DNA of 64,000 bases. Source: Microvirga rosea. Lineage in GTDB: Bacteria; Pseudomonadota; Alphaproteobacteria; Rhizobiales; Beijerinckiaceae. Positions 9,155 through 16,729 of the stretch are shown here, piece by piece. The stretch's first letter is position 1. Each line of letters opens with the position of its first letter. The notes beneath the pieces were generated by a model. The model searched no databases. It had not been told where the DNA came from and worked only from the letters and a program-made list of their open reading frames with translations. Made by a program: the position numbers and the translations under genes. The DNA lies in the NCBI RefSeq assembly GCF_020595095.1, contig NZ_JAJDOP010000002.1, positions 496,001 to 560,000 of the forward strand. Direction: 5' to 3'.

Positions 9155-9763
9155 TTGAATCAGTTAACAAGCGGTGACTTTACCGAAGTGGAAGAGCCCT
9201 GGAGCCTCTTTACGGCCTGGCTCGAGGAAGCCACGAGCGCGGAGCCCAACGATCCCAACGCGATGGCGCTGGCGACCGTTGACGCAGACGGCCTTCCCAA
9301 TGTCCGCATGGTGCTGCTGAAAGGCTTCGATCAGAACGGCTTCGTGTTCTACACCAACACGGAATCGAACAAGGGCCGTGAGCTGCTCGGCCAGAAGAAG
9401 GCCGCGATCGTGCTGCATTGGAAGAGCCTGCGGCGCCAGGTCCGGGCCCGCGGCCCGGTCACGATCGTGAGCGATGCCGAAGCCGACGCCTATTTCCAGA
9501 GCCGCCCCCGCGACAGCCGCATCGGCGCCTGGGCGAGCCAGCAATCCCGCCCGCTCGAAAGCCGCTTCGCCCTCGAAAAGGCCGTGGCGGTCAACACGGC
9601 GAAATACGCCATCGGCGAAGTGCCGCGCCCACCCTATTGGACAGGCTTCCGGATCGCCCCCGTCTCCATCGAATTCTGGCAGGACAAGCCCTTCCGTCTC
9701 CACGACCGGGTGGTCTTCACCCGCGAGGGCGACGGCTGGCGCAAGACGCGGCTTTATCCCTGA
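9155..9763 (+). CDS. pdxH: Pyridoxine/pyridoxamine 5'-phosphate oxidase
   Basis: PdxH oxidises pyridoxine or pyridoxamine phosphate to pyridoxal 5'-phosphate with FMN. The 202 residues show [24 protein letters not shown] (FMN binding), [39 protein letters not shown], and the C-terminal [12 protein letters not shown] and GWRKTRLYP. The start is a TTG at 9155 with AGGA 8 nt upstream; the first in-frame ATG is inside the conserved core, so TTG is the best choice. Confidence 0.96.
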   Translation: MNQLTSGDFTEVEEPWSLFTAWLEEATSAEPNDPNAMALATVDADGLPNVRMVLLKGFDQNGFVFYTNTESNKGRELLGQKKAAIVLHWKSLRRQVRARGPVTIVSDAEADAYFQSRPRDSRIGAWASQQSRPLESRFALEKAVAVNTAKYAIGEVPRPPYWTGFRIAPVSIEFWQDKPFRLHDRVVFTREGDGWRKTRLYP

Positions 9764-9788
9764 TCGGGCTCTCTCGGCGGCCTGTCTC

Positions 9789-9825
9789 TTGCACCTCGAT
9801 GATAGGTCAATTACGCTGACCTATC
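9789..9825 (+). promoter_or_regulatory. Promoter with overlapping palindromic operator
   Basis: TTGCAC (9789-9794) and TACGCT (9812-9817), spaced 17 nt, form a sigma70-like promoter. A perfect inverted repeat overlaps it: GATAGGTCA (9801-9809) and TGACCTATC (9817-9825) with a 7-nt spacer; three flanking bases extend the arms with one mismatch. The -10 lies between and partly inside the arms, an arrangement expected for repressor control of the gene starting at 9843. The regulator is not identified. Confidence 0.5.
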
Positions 9826-9842
9826 GTCAAGGTTCGTTCCCC

Positions 9843-10307
9843 ATGAAGATCAACGATGCCTTTCGGGCCGACCAGAAGAACGCCGTCCTCTGCTGGCTTG
9901 CCACGGTGAGCCCTGAAGGCGTGCCGAATGTCTCCCCGAAGGAGATCTTCGCGCTGTTCGACGACGAGTCCCTGGTGGTGGCCGACATCATGTCGCCGAC
10001 GACCGTCCGGAACATCCGCGCCAATCCGAAAGTCTGCCTCAGCTTCGTGGATGTGTTCCGGCAGAAGGGCTTTAAGGTGGAAGGAGAAGCCTTGGTCGTC
10101 CCACGGGAGGAGGCTGCGTTCGCTGTGCTCGGAAAAGACCTCCTTGCGATGGCCGGACAGGACTTTCCGATCAAGAACGTCATTCACATCCGCATGACCC
10201 GGATCTCCCGGATCCTGGCTCCGAGTTACAGCCTCTTCCCGGATCGCACCGAGGCCGAGCGGATGCAGAGCGCTTACACGACCTATGGCGTTCAGCCGGC
10301 CGGATGA
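9843..10307 (+). CDS. FMN-binding split-barrel protein (pyridoxamine 5'-phosphate oxidase-like)
   Basis: The product has 154 residues and the flavin-reductase-like split-barrel signature near its start: NAVLCWLATVSPEGVPNVSPKEIFALFDDESLVVADI, then SPTTVRNIRANPKVCLSFVD. Family members bind FMN, F420 or haem and include oxidoreductases and detoxification proteins; no particular reaction can be assigned. It is unlike PdxH at 9155 beyond the fold. The ATG follows AAGG, and a promoter with a palindromic operator lies directly upstream. Confidence 0.85.
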   Translation: MKINDAFRADQKNAVLCWLATVSPEGVPNVSPKEIFALFDDESLVVADIMSPTTVRNIRANPKVCLSFVDVFRQKGFKVEGEALVVPREEAAFAVLGKDLLAMAGQDFPIKNVIHIRMTRISRILAPSYSLFPDRTEAERMQSAYTTYGVQPAG

Positions 10308-10420
10308 CGCTCCGCAAGCGCCAGGGCCGGCGCTCGTGGTTCCCTATCCGGCATGCCGTCACCCCATAGACCTGAGGCGGATCCCGCGATAGGGTCCGCG
10401 CCCCATTGGACAGGATGCCC

Positions 10421-11176
10421 ATGCCCGCTTCACCCCAAAATTCCCGCCGCATCATGCTGCTGACCGGTGCCAGTCGCGGCATCGGGCATGCCACCGTGAA
10501 ACGGTTTTCGGCGGCCGGATGGCGGGTGATCACCTGTTCGCGCCACGCCTTTCCGGAAAACTGCCCCTGGGAAATGGGTCCCGAGGATCATCTTCAGGTC
10601 GATCTTGCGGATGCGGAGGATACACGCCGGGCCATCGCCGAAGTGAAGGGCCGTCTGGCGGTGGAAGGGGGTGTGCTGCACGCGCTCGTCAACAACGCGG
10701 GCATTTCGCCCAAGGGCCCGGGCGGTTCGCGCCTCGGCGCATTGGAAACCCGCTATGAGGATTGGGTCAGGGTCTTCCAGGTCAACTTCTTCGCCTCGAT
10801 CATGTTGGCCCGGGGTCTCGTGGACGAGCTGACCCAGGCCAAGGGCTCGGTGGTCAACGTGACCTCCATCGCCGGCTCCCGGGTCCATCCCTTCGCGGGT
10901 GCCGCCTATGCCACCTCGAAGGCGGCCCTCGCGTCGCTGACCCGCGAGATGGCGGCGGATTTCGGTCCCCTCGGCGTGCGCGTCAACGCCATCTCGCCGG
11001 GAGAGATCGACACGTCGATCCTGTCTCCCGGCACGGAGAAGCTGGTGGAGCAGATTCCGCAGCGGCGGCTCGGAACACCGGACGAGGTGGCCAAGGCCAT
11101 CTACTTCCTGTGCACCGATGCCTCCTCCTACGTGAACGGCGCGGAGCTGCACATCAACGGCGGACAGCACGTCTAG
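10421..11176 (+). CDS. Short-chain dehydrogenase/reductase
   Basis: This is a classical SDR of 251 residues: cofactor motif TGASRGIG, LVNNAGI, catalytic Ser in VVNVTSIAG, and Tyr-x3-Lys in AAYATSKAAL, ending RLGTPDEVAKAIYFLC...YVNGAELHINGGQHV. It resembles FabG-like 3-oxoacyl reductases, but the substrate is unknown. A GGACAGG lies 6 nt before the ATG at 10421; the ATG at 10415 touches that site and is less likely. It converges on the citrate-synthase-like gene at 11216, 39 nt away. Confidence 0.9.
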   Translation: MPASPQNSRRIMLLTGASRGIGHATVKRFSAAGWRVITCSRHAFPENCPWEMGPEDHLQVDLADAEDTRRAIAEVKGRLAVEGGVLHALVNNAGISPKGPGGSRLGALETRYEDWVRVFQVNFFASIMLARGLVDELTQAKGSVVNVTSIAGSRVHPFAGAAYATSKAALASLTREMAADFGPLGVRVNAISPGEIDTSILSPGTEKLVEQIPQRRLGTPDEVAKAIYFLCTDASSYVNGAELHINGGQHV

Positions 11177-11215
11177 GGTCTCGTCGGGCGCGGCCCTTTC
11201 GCTCCGCCCAACGGG

Positions 11216-12283
11216 CTAGGCGGCTTCGGCCGGCCAGGGTCCGACGTAGCGCGACTGCGGCCGCATGATGCGGCCCGTCCTCGCCTGCTCCATGGCGTGA
11301 GCCACCCACCCGGCGGTCCGGCCCGCGCCGAACAGAGGCGTGAAGCCCTCCCGGGGAATTCCCAGGGCTTCGAGCAGCAACGCCGTGTAGAATTCCACAT
11401 TGGTGTCGAGGCGGCGTCCCGGCTTGCGGCGCGCCAGGACCTTCAAGGCCGTCGCTTCCACCGCCTCCGCAAACGCGATGCGGTTATCGCCGCCCTTGAG
11501 GCGGGATACGGCCCCCTTGAGCACATCGGCCCGCGGGTCGCGGACCTTGTAGATCCTGTGGCCGAAGCCCATGAGCCGTTCGTTCCGGCCGATGGCGGCG
11601 TCGAGCCATTCCTCGGCCCGGTCGATGCTGCCGATGGCATCCAACATATCGAGCACCGGGCCCGGCGCTCCGCCGTGAAGCGGCCCTTTGAGGGCGCAGA
11701 GCCCTGCGACGACCGCCGACAGAAGCCCGGCTTCCGTCGAGGCCACGACCCTCGCCGTGAAGGTCGAGGCGTTGAGCCCATGGTCCAGGATCGTCACCAG
11801 ATAGGTATCGAGCGCCTTCGCCTCGCCCGCATCCGGCACGTCTCCACGCAGCATGCGCAGCAGATCGGCCGCATGCCCGGCAGCGGGATCGGGAGCGACG
11901 GGCGAAAGGCCCTGCGCGGCGCGGACCGCCATCGCGGCGGCAACCGCCGCGCCTCCCACCGCGAGGGTGGCAGGCTCCTTGTCCGCATCGGGCAAAGCCG
12001 CGAGCAGAAGCCGCATTCCTTCGACAGGCGTCAGGCCACGCAGGTTCGAAGCCAGGGGCGAGAGGAGCGCGAAGGCCCGCTGTCTCCCCTGCCCCAGGGC
12101 CGCACCGGGATCTTCGGAAAGGGGAACCACGCCGTTCCAGAGCATCGCGACGGCGTCCTCGAAGGAAACGCGTCCTGCGAGTGCCTCCAGATCGTGCCCA
12201 CGGATGATGAGGCGGCCCGCCTCGCCATCCACGTGGCTCAGCACGGTTTCAGCCGCGACAACGTCATCAAGACCGATTGCCAT
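11216..12283 (-). CDS. Citrate synthase family protein (Asp-to-Glu variant)
   Basis: The product has 355 residues and is a short citrate/2-methylcitrate synthase homologue. Catalytic His203 (GPLHGGAP) and His242 (GFGHRIYKVRDPRA) are present. At the position of the usual catalytic Asp (NVDFYSG in classic enzymes) it has Glu297 in NVEFYTA. The end, RIMRPQSRYVGP, is family-like. Condensation of acetyl-CoA or propionyl-CoA with oxaloacetate is likely but not proven. Translation starts at an ATG with AGGAGA 7 nt upstream. It is divergent from a second paralogue at 12359, which suggests joint control. Neither is the long hexameric GltA type. Confidence 0.85.
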   Translation of the reverse strand: MAIGLDDVVAAETVLSHVDGEAGRLIIRGHDLEALAGRVSFEDAVAMLWNGVVPLSEDPGAALGQGRQRAFALLSPLASNLRGLTPVEGMRLLLAALPDADKEPATLAVGGAAVAAAMAVRAAQGLSPVAPDPAAGHAADLLRMLRGDVPDAGEAKALDTYLVTILDHGLNASTFTARVVASTEAGLLSAVVAGLCALKGPLHGGAPGPVLDMLDAIGSIDRAEEWLDAAIGRNERLMGFGHRIYKVRDPRADVLKGAVSRLKGGDNRIAFAEAVEATALKVLARRKPGRRLDTNVEFYTALLLEALGIPREGFTPLFGAGRTAGWVAHAMEQARTGRIMRPQSRYVGPWPAEAA

Positions 12284-12342
12284 GAGAAATCTCCTTTTTC
12301 TCCTCAAGCTTCGCGCCGGCCTTGCGCAGGGGTCAATCTTGA

Positions 12343-12358
12343 ATCAACATATCAACAT
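12343..12358 (+). repeat. Tandem ATCAACAT repeat between divergent citrate synthase paralogues
   Basis: ATCAACAT occurs twice in direct succession (12343-12350 and 12351-12358), ending at the ATG at 12359, in a divergent gap of only 75 bp. The plus-strand gene has no ribosome binding site here, so the repeat may be an operator or part of a promoter for a leaderless transcript. The proposed role is an inference. Confidence 0.4.
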
Positions 12359-13477
12359 ATGGAACACGCATCCCTCGATCTCACCTCGGCGGATCAGGCC
12401 GCTTCACGTCTCGGCATCAGCCGGGCGAGCCTCTATGCCTACGTGAGCCGTGGCCTGATCCGGTCCTTCTCCTCGCCGCACGATCCACGCCAAAGACTTT
12501 ACGCCGCCGATGACGTGGAAGCCCTCGTCGAGCGCAAGGCCCGCTTCCGGCGCCCGGCGGCAGCGGCCGCGACCGCCCTCGACTGGGGCCTGCCGGTTCT
12601 TGAGACGAGCATTACCCAGATCAAGGACGGCACCCTGTTTTATCGGGAGCACGACGCGATCGCGCTGGCGCAGCATGCGACACTGGAAGAGACGGTTTGC
12701 CTTCTGGTCGGCGGCCTCGACGAAGCGGTCTTCCGATTCCCGTCCCGGCTTCCCGAAGGCCTCGCGGGTCCCGCCTTCGGGCCGCACGAATATGTTGCTC
12801 AGGCCATCCGCCTGTTATCCGCTCCCTCGCCCAAGGAATCCCGGTCGAGCGAGGTGGCGACCATCCTGCGCCTGATGGCGGCGGCCGGGAGCGGAGCGGA
12901 CCCCGGCGCGGAGCCTTTGCATGGGCATCTGGCAAGGGCCTGGAAAGCCCCGCAGGCCACCGATGCGATCCGCCGGGCTCTCGTCCTGTGCGCCGATCAT
13001 GAACTCAGCGCCTCCGCCTTCGCGGTCCGGGTGACCGCTTCCACCGGAACGTCCCTGCGCAACGCCGTGATCGCCGGCCTCGCGGCGCTCAGCGGTCCGT
13101 ATCATGGGGGCATGACGGAGCGGATCCGGACCTTTCTCGACGCCCCGAGCGGAGCATCGCCGCTCGGCTTCCGGCACCGGTTTTATCCCGACGGCGACCC
13201 ACGCGCCCTGACCCTTCTGAAAAACGTCCCGCTGCTGGCCTCCGACGCGACCACGCTCCGGGCCGTGGAGAGCACGTCGGGTCACAAGCCCAGCATCGAT
13301 ACGGCTCTCGTGATGATGGAGCGGGCCTTTGGCCTGCCGGTCGGCGCGGCCTTCGTGCTCTTTGCCGTCGGCCGGACGGCGGGCTGGCTCGCCCATGCGA
13401 TCGAGCAGCGCAGCCAGGCGACCCTCATCCGCCCTCGGGCCCGCTACACCTTGAGCCAGAACTCTTCATCCCCGTGA
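12359..13477 (+). CDS. Citrate synthase-like protein with N-terminal helix-turn-helix
   Basis: The product has 372 residues. Residues 8-60 form a MerR-like helix-turn-helix (DQAASRLGISRASLYAYVSRGLIRS...RLYAADDVEALVERK). The rest is a citrate synthase fold with His249 (GPYHGGM), His273 (LGFRHRFYPDGDPRA) and Asp314 (SIDTALVMME), so all three catalytic positions are filled, although GFGHR has become GFRHR. The protein could be an enzyme that binds DNA, or a regulator sensing acyl-CoA or oxoacid. Its divergent partner is the paralogue at 11216. No Shine-Dalgarno sequence precedes the ATG; leaderless translation is possible. The NUDIX gene follows immediately. Confidence 0.85.
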   Translation: MEHASLDLTSADQAASRLGISRASLYAYVSRGLIRSFSSPHDPRQRLYAADDVEALVERKARFRRPAAAAATALDWGLPVLETSITQIKDGTLFYREHDAIALAQHATLEETVCLLVGGLDEAVFRFPSRLPEGLAGPAFGPHEYVAQAIRLLSAPSPKESRSSEVATILRLMAAAGSGADPGAEPLHGHLARAWKAPQATDAIRRALVLCADHELSASAFAVRVTASTGTSLRNAVIAGLAALSGPYHGGMTERIRTFLDAPSGASPLGFRHRFYPDGDPRALTLLKNVPLLASDATTLRAVESTSGHKPSIDTALVMMERAFGLPVGAAFVLFAVGRTAGWLAHAIEQRSQATLIRPRARYTLSQNSSSP

Positions 13478-13488
13478 CACCGAGACCC

Positions 13489-13953
13489 ATGACCACCGAT
13501 CGTCTTTACCCCAGCCGTCCGTTTCTGGCCGCCTCCGTCGCCGTCTTCCGGGACGGACGCGTGCTTCTCGCCGCCCGGGGCAAGCCGCCCGGGGAGGACC
13601 TGTTTTCCCTTCCGGGCGGACAGGTGGAGACCGGCGAAACCCTGGCGGAGGCCGCCTTGCGGGAACTTCACGAGGAGGTTGGGGTTGAGGCCAAGCTGAT
13701 CGGCCTGATCGCCCCTGTCGAATTCATTGAAAGGGACGCGGAAGGCCGTATAAAGCACCATGTCGTCATCGCCGCCCATGCAGCGCGCTGGGTCTCCGGC
13801 GAGCCTCGGACAGGCCCGGAAGCAAAGGAAATCCGTTGGGTCACGGAACGGGATATCGTCGGTTTGCCCATGACGCAGGGCCTCGCGGCCATCTTGGAGC
13901 AGGCATTCGCCCTGGAACAAAGGGATCTGGAACAACGGGACTCGGCTCGATGA
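13489..13953 (+). CDS. NUDIX hydrolase
   Basis: The product has 154 residues with a complete NUDIX box, GGQVETGETLAEAALRELHEEVG, which binds Mg and cleaves nucleoside-diphosphate-X substrates. The LPGG preceding it and HHVVIAAHAARW are typical of MutT/ADP-ribose pyrophosphatase relatives. Substrate is not predictable. ATG 13489 is preferred; a GTG at 13474 overlaps the upstream stop and is an alternative. Its stop overlaps the start of the next gene in an ATGA junction, so the two are coupled. Confidence 0.9.
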   Translation: MTTDRLYPSRPFLAASVAVFRDGRVLLAARGKPPGEDLFSLPGGQVETGETLAEAALRELHEEVGVEAKLIGLIAPVEFIERDAEGRIKHHVVIAAHAARWVSGEPRTGPEAKEIRWVTERDIVGLPMTQGLAAILEQAFALEQRDLEQRDSAR

Positions 13954-14501
13954 AGCGTTGTCTCGCCGTCGCCGTCGCGCTGCTGGCCCTGGTTCAACCC
14001 GCGGCCGCGCAGAACTTCTTCGAGCGGCTCTTCGGCGTTCCGCCCCAGCCCCAACCGCCGATTCCGCAGCCGCAATACCGTCCCCAGCCGCAGAGGCGCG
14101 CGCCGACCCAGCCGCAACAGCCTCAGCAGCAACAACGGTCGGCCCCCGCGAAGGAAAAGGAGCAGAAGGCCGAACCGGCCGCGCCCGTCGAGCCTCCGCC
14201 GGCTCCCTATGAAAAGGATCTGCTGCGCCTCGCCGAGATCATGGGCTCCCTCGCCCTCCTCCGGCCGCTCTGCGCGGCCCCCGACGCCGGGGAATGGCAA
14301 ACCCGCATGCAGACCCTGCTCGATGCGGAGGGCACCACCCCCGGGCGTCGCGAGCGCCTCGCCGGGGCTTACAACAAGGGCTACCAGAGCTACGCGCTGA
14401 CCTATCGGGTGTGCACCGCTTCGGCTCAGGAGGCGTCGAACCGTTACTTAAGGGAAGGCGAGACTCTCTCCCGCAACATCACCAGCCGCTACGGCGGCTG
14501 A
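13950..14501 (+). CDS. TIGR02301-type secreted protein
   Basis: The product has 183 residues with a signal peptide (MKRCLAVAVALLALVQPAAAQ). A Pro/Gln-rich, low-complexity stretch follows (about residues 30-65), then a conserved helical domain beginning YEKDLLRLAEIMGSLALLRPLC and ending EASNRYLREGETLSRNITSRYGG. Two cysteines are present in this domain. The pattern matches the alphaproteobacterial family TIGR02301 as I remember it; its function is unknown. The ATG overlaps the NUDIX stop (ATGA). Confidence 0.8.
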   Translation: MKRCLAVAVALLALVQPAAAQNFFERLFGVPPQPQPPIPQPQYRPQPQRRAPTQPQQPQQQQRSAPAKEKEQKAEPAAPVEPPPAPYEKDLLRLAEIMGSLALLRPLCAAPDAGEWQTRMQTLLDAEGTTPGRRERLAGAYNKGYQSYALTYRVCTASAQEASNRYLREGETLSRNITSRYGG

Positions 14502-14632
14502 TTTATCCACATTTTTCCGAAAATTTCCTCTCGCATTAACCGCTTTGCAAGGAGATGCTGGCGGTGGGCCGGCGCACTGAATACATTCGGAATCAACCGA
14601 ACACGCGCCGCCCCTTCAATGGGGCCTGGATC

Positions 14633-14890
14633 ATGAACGATAACGACGTCCTCCTCCCCGACCTGCCCGAACTCAGCGCCATTAAACAGGCTGCCCTGAG
14701 CTATGTGACCGAGGCTTTTGCCGAGGCCGAGCTTGACGGCCTGGATGGCGATTGCATGGCGCAGGCCGCCCTGTTCGCCGCCTTCACGGAACTCGTCGCC
14801 ACCTACGGCGAGGATGCGGTGGCGGAGTACGCGGCAACGTTGCCGGACAAGATCCGCAGCGGCAACTTCTCCATGGCCCTGAAGCACTAG
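14633..14890 (+). CDS. Small conserved acidic protein, unknown
   Basis: The product has 85 residues, is acidic and largely helical (ALSYVTEAFAEAELDGLDGDCMAQAALFAAFTELVATYGEDAVAEYAATLPDKI), with no signal peptide or membrane segment. The ATG at 14633 is preferred over upstream alternative starts because the added residues are basic and unlike the rest. No family is recognised. It lies between the TIGR02301 gene and a methyltransferase on the same strand. Confidence 0.65.
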   Translation: MNDNDVLLPDLPELSAIKQAALSYVTEAFAEAELDGLDGDCMAQAALFAAFTELVATYGEDAVAEYAATLPDKIRSGNFSMALKH

Positions 14891-14966
14891 GATCAGGGCC
14901 GCATCCCGTCGGAGACGGTCGCCGGACCACCTCTTCCGGCGGCGTCCGTATCTTTGCTGAGTGCCC

Positions 14967-15680
14967 ATGTCCGAAACGGCTGCCGACAGCGCCAAGAAAT
15001 TCGATCCCGCACGCGCCGGTGAATACGACCGCCAGAGCCGCATCGCCCTTGCGGGCTACGATGCCTGCCATGACCTGACGGCCTGCATGCTCTCCGCCGC
15101 GCTCGGGCCCGGAACATCGGCCCGCCTTCTCATCGCGGGAGCCGGAACCGCGCAGGAGGTTCTGTCGATCGCGCCGCAGGAGCCAGGATGGCATTTCACG
15201 GCGGTCGATCCCGCGCCGCCAATGATCGACATCGCCCGAAACCGCCTGGAAGCCGCTGGCTTTCTCGACCGGACGACCCTCCATCTCGGCTATGTGGAGG
15301 ATCTTCCGCAAGACGCGTCGTTCGACGCGGCGACCCTGATCGGCGTGCTCCACCATCTGCCGGGCGACGAGGCGAAGAGGACGATCCTCGCCGCCATCGC
15401 ATCGCGGCTCAAACCCGGCGGCGTCTTCGTCCTCGCGGGCAATCACTATGCCTATCAGAGCCAGCCGCTCATGCTGGCGGCCTGGAGGCAACGCTGGATC
15501 ATGCAAGGGGCCTCCTCGGAGGAGGCCGATGCCAAACTCGCCAAGATTCTCAATGGCGCCGACCCACCCCATTCCGAGGCGGCGATCGCCGGACTTCTGC
15601 ACGATGCGGGCTTCGAGGAGCCGACGCGATTTTTCTCGAGCCTGTTCTGGGGCGCCTGGCTGACAAGGAAGGCCCGCTAG
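14967..15680 (+). CDS. Class I SAM-dependent methyltransferase
   Basis: The product has 237 residues with a Rossmann SAM-binding fold: motif I LLIAGAGTAQEVLSIA, the acidic residue after beta2 in FTAVDPAPPMIDIAR, motif II ASFDAATLIGVLHHLP, and LKPGGVFVLAG. Substrate is unknown; the layout is like small-molecule or tRNA cmo5U-type methyltransferases. ATG 14967 is chosen over GTG 14961. It is the last gene before the tyrosine-attenuator region. Confidence 0.85.
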   Translation: MSETAADSAKKFDPARAGEYDRQSRIALAGYDACHDLTACMLSAALGPGTSARLLIAGAGTAQEVLSIAPQEPGWHFTAVDPAPPMIDIARNRLEAAGFLDRTTLHLGYVEDLPQDASFDAATLIGVLHHLPGDEAKRTILAAIASRLKPGGVFVLAGNHYAYQSQPLMLAAWRQRWIMQGASSEEADAKLAKILNGADPPHSEAAIAGLLHDAGFEEPTRFFSSLFWGAWLTRKAR

Positions 15681-15711
15681 GATTCATTGCGCACGGACAG
15701 GGTGACGCGCC

Positions 15712-15740
15712 TTGACCTGCGCGACGAAATCGTGTTGATC
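15712..15740 (+). promoter_or_regulatory. Promoter of the tyrosine leader transcript
   Basis: TTGACC (15712-15717) is a near-consensus -35. After 17 nt comes a weak -10, TTGATC (15735-15740). The expected start point, 6-7 nt later, is the A of the leader ATG at 15747, so the leader mRNA would be leaderless, which fits the lack of a ribosome binding site there. The -35 and spacing are seen directly; the start point is inferred. Confidence 0.5.
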
Positions 15741-15746
15741 CGTCTC

Positions 15747-15797
15747 ATGATCACGACCCGCCCCCTGAACGCTTCGTATTATCCGCCGTCTTCATAG
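15747..15797 (+). CDS. Putative Tyr leader peptide
   Basis: A 16-codon reading frame encodes MITTRPLNASYYPPSS and stops at TAG 15795-15797. It contains two adjacent tyrosine codons (TAT TAT, 15777-15782) followed by Pro-Pro, and lies upstream of a prephenate-dehydrogenase-like gene. Leader peptides rich in the regulated amino acid are the hallmark of ribosome-mediated attenuation. No Shine-Dalgarno sequence is visible; initiation on a leaderless mRNA is suggested by the promoter position. The peptide is too short to be judged by homology. Confidence 0.55.
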   Translation: MITTRPLNASYYPPSS

Positions 15798-15799
15798 AA

Positions 15800-15858
15800 G
15801 CGGCACGGGTCGATCGATTTTGTCGAAATGGTGCCGCCGCATGGCGGCGTTTTCATTT
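15800..15858 (+). promoter_or_regulatory. Candidate transcription attenuator (antiterminator and terminator hairpins)
   Basis: Terminator: GCCGCC (15833-15838), loop GCAT, GGCGGC (15843-15848), then GTTTTCATTTC. Antiterminator: GCGGCAC (15800-15806) pairs with GTGCCGC (15831-15837), using up most of the 5' terminator arm, so only one can form. A small TCGA/TCGA hairpin (15814-15826) can nest inside the antiterminator. The 5' antiterminator arm starts 2 nt after the leader stop codon: a terminating ribosome would cover it, while one stalled at the Tyr codons would leave it free. This is the classic attenuation geometry. Confidence 0.6.
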
Positions 15859-15897
15859 CAGCACTGCCCTGCGGTGGTCGAACTCTCCGAGGACCGC

Positions 15898-16713
15898 ATG
15901 AGCACTTCCATCAATTACCCCTCCCTCCACTCGCCGACGTCGCGTCCGAACGCTTCCCTGCGGCGGCGCAGCCTCGCCATCATCGGTGCGGGTGCGTTCG
16001 GGGAGTTCTGCATTCCGCATCTTCGAGAGTTTTTCCATGTGCGGATCTGCGATGAACGGCGCGATCTCGAAGCTCTCTGCGATCGCTGGAACGTCGAAGC
16101 CGTGGACATCGTCACGGCCGCGCGGCAGGACATCGTGCTCCTGGCGGTGCCGCTCCGGAGCCTCCGCCCGCTGGCCCGGCTCCTGGCGCCGCACTTGCGC
16201 CCCGGCACGCTCGTCATCGATGTCTGCTCCGTGAAGGTGGAGCCTCTGGCGATCCTCGGAGATGAATTGCCCGACACCGTACATCTGATCGGCACGCATC
16301 CGCTTTTCGGCCCGCAGAGCGGGAGGAACGGAATCGCAGGGCTTCGCATCGCCCTTTGCGCTGGGGCGGATGTGAAGGGCCGGCTCGTGGCTCGCTTTCT
16401 GCGCCGCCGCCTCGGGCTCGATGTGATCGCCACGACACCGGACGATCACGACCGGCAGATGGCCTATGTCCAGGGGCTCACGCATCTGCTGGGGCGCGTC
16501 ACCGCCGCCATGGATCTCCCGGGCGGGAAGCTGACGACGGTGTCGTTCGAACATCTGAGAAGCATGACGGACATGGTGCGCCACGACACCGACGAGCTGT
16601 TCCGCACGATCGTCCTCGACAATCCCTACGGGCGCGGAGTCATGGGGGCCTTCGTGGATGCTGCGAAGGACGTGCTGAAACCGGTCCGCCTGTCGTCGGA
16701 CCGGACCCTCTGA
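15898..16713 (+). CDS. Prephenate/arogenate dehydrogenase family protein (TyrA-like)
   Basis: The product has 271 residues and catalyses, by family, the NAD(P)-dependent oxidative decarboxylation of prephenate or arogenate in tyrosine synthesis. The dinucleotide site is LAIIGAGAFGEF (GxGxxG), substrate-site residues sit in IGTHPLFGPQSGRNGIAG, and the helical C-terminal domain includes HDRQMAYVQGLTHLLGR. There is no chorismate mutase or ACT domain, so feedback control by an ACT domain is absent; the upstream attenuator may take its place. The ATG at 15898 has GAGG 5-6 nt upstream. It converges with the PCMT-like gene, 16 nt away. Confidence 0.88.
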   Translation: MSTSINYPSLHSPTSRPNASLRRRSLAIIGAGAFGEFCIPHLREFFHVRICDERRDLEALCDRWNVEAVDIVTAARQDIVLLAVPLRSLRPLARLLAPHLRPGTLVIDVCSVKVEPLAILGDELPDTVHLIGTHPLFGPQSGRNGIAGLRIALCAGADVKGRLVARFLRRRLGLDVIATTPDDHDRQMAYVQGLTHLLGRVTAAMDLPGGKLTTVSFEHLRSMTDMVRHDTDELFRTIVLDNPYGRGVMGAFVDAAKDVLKPVRLSSDRTL

Positions 16714-16729
16714 TGCGGCCCGCCGTCGA

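Noticed and set aside
14503..14511. TTATCCACA, a perfect DnaA box
   Set aside because: It is a single copy with no cluster, AT-rich unwinding region or replication genes nearby. About 0.5 exact matches are expected in 64 kb by chance.
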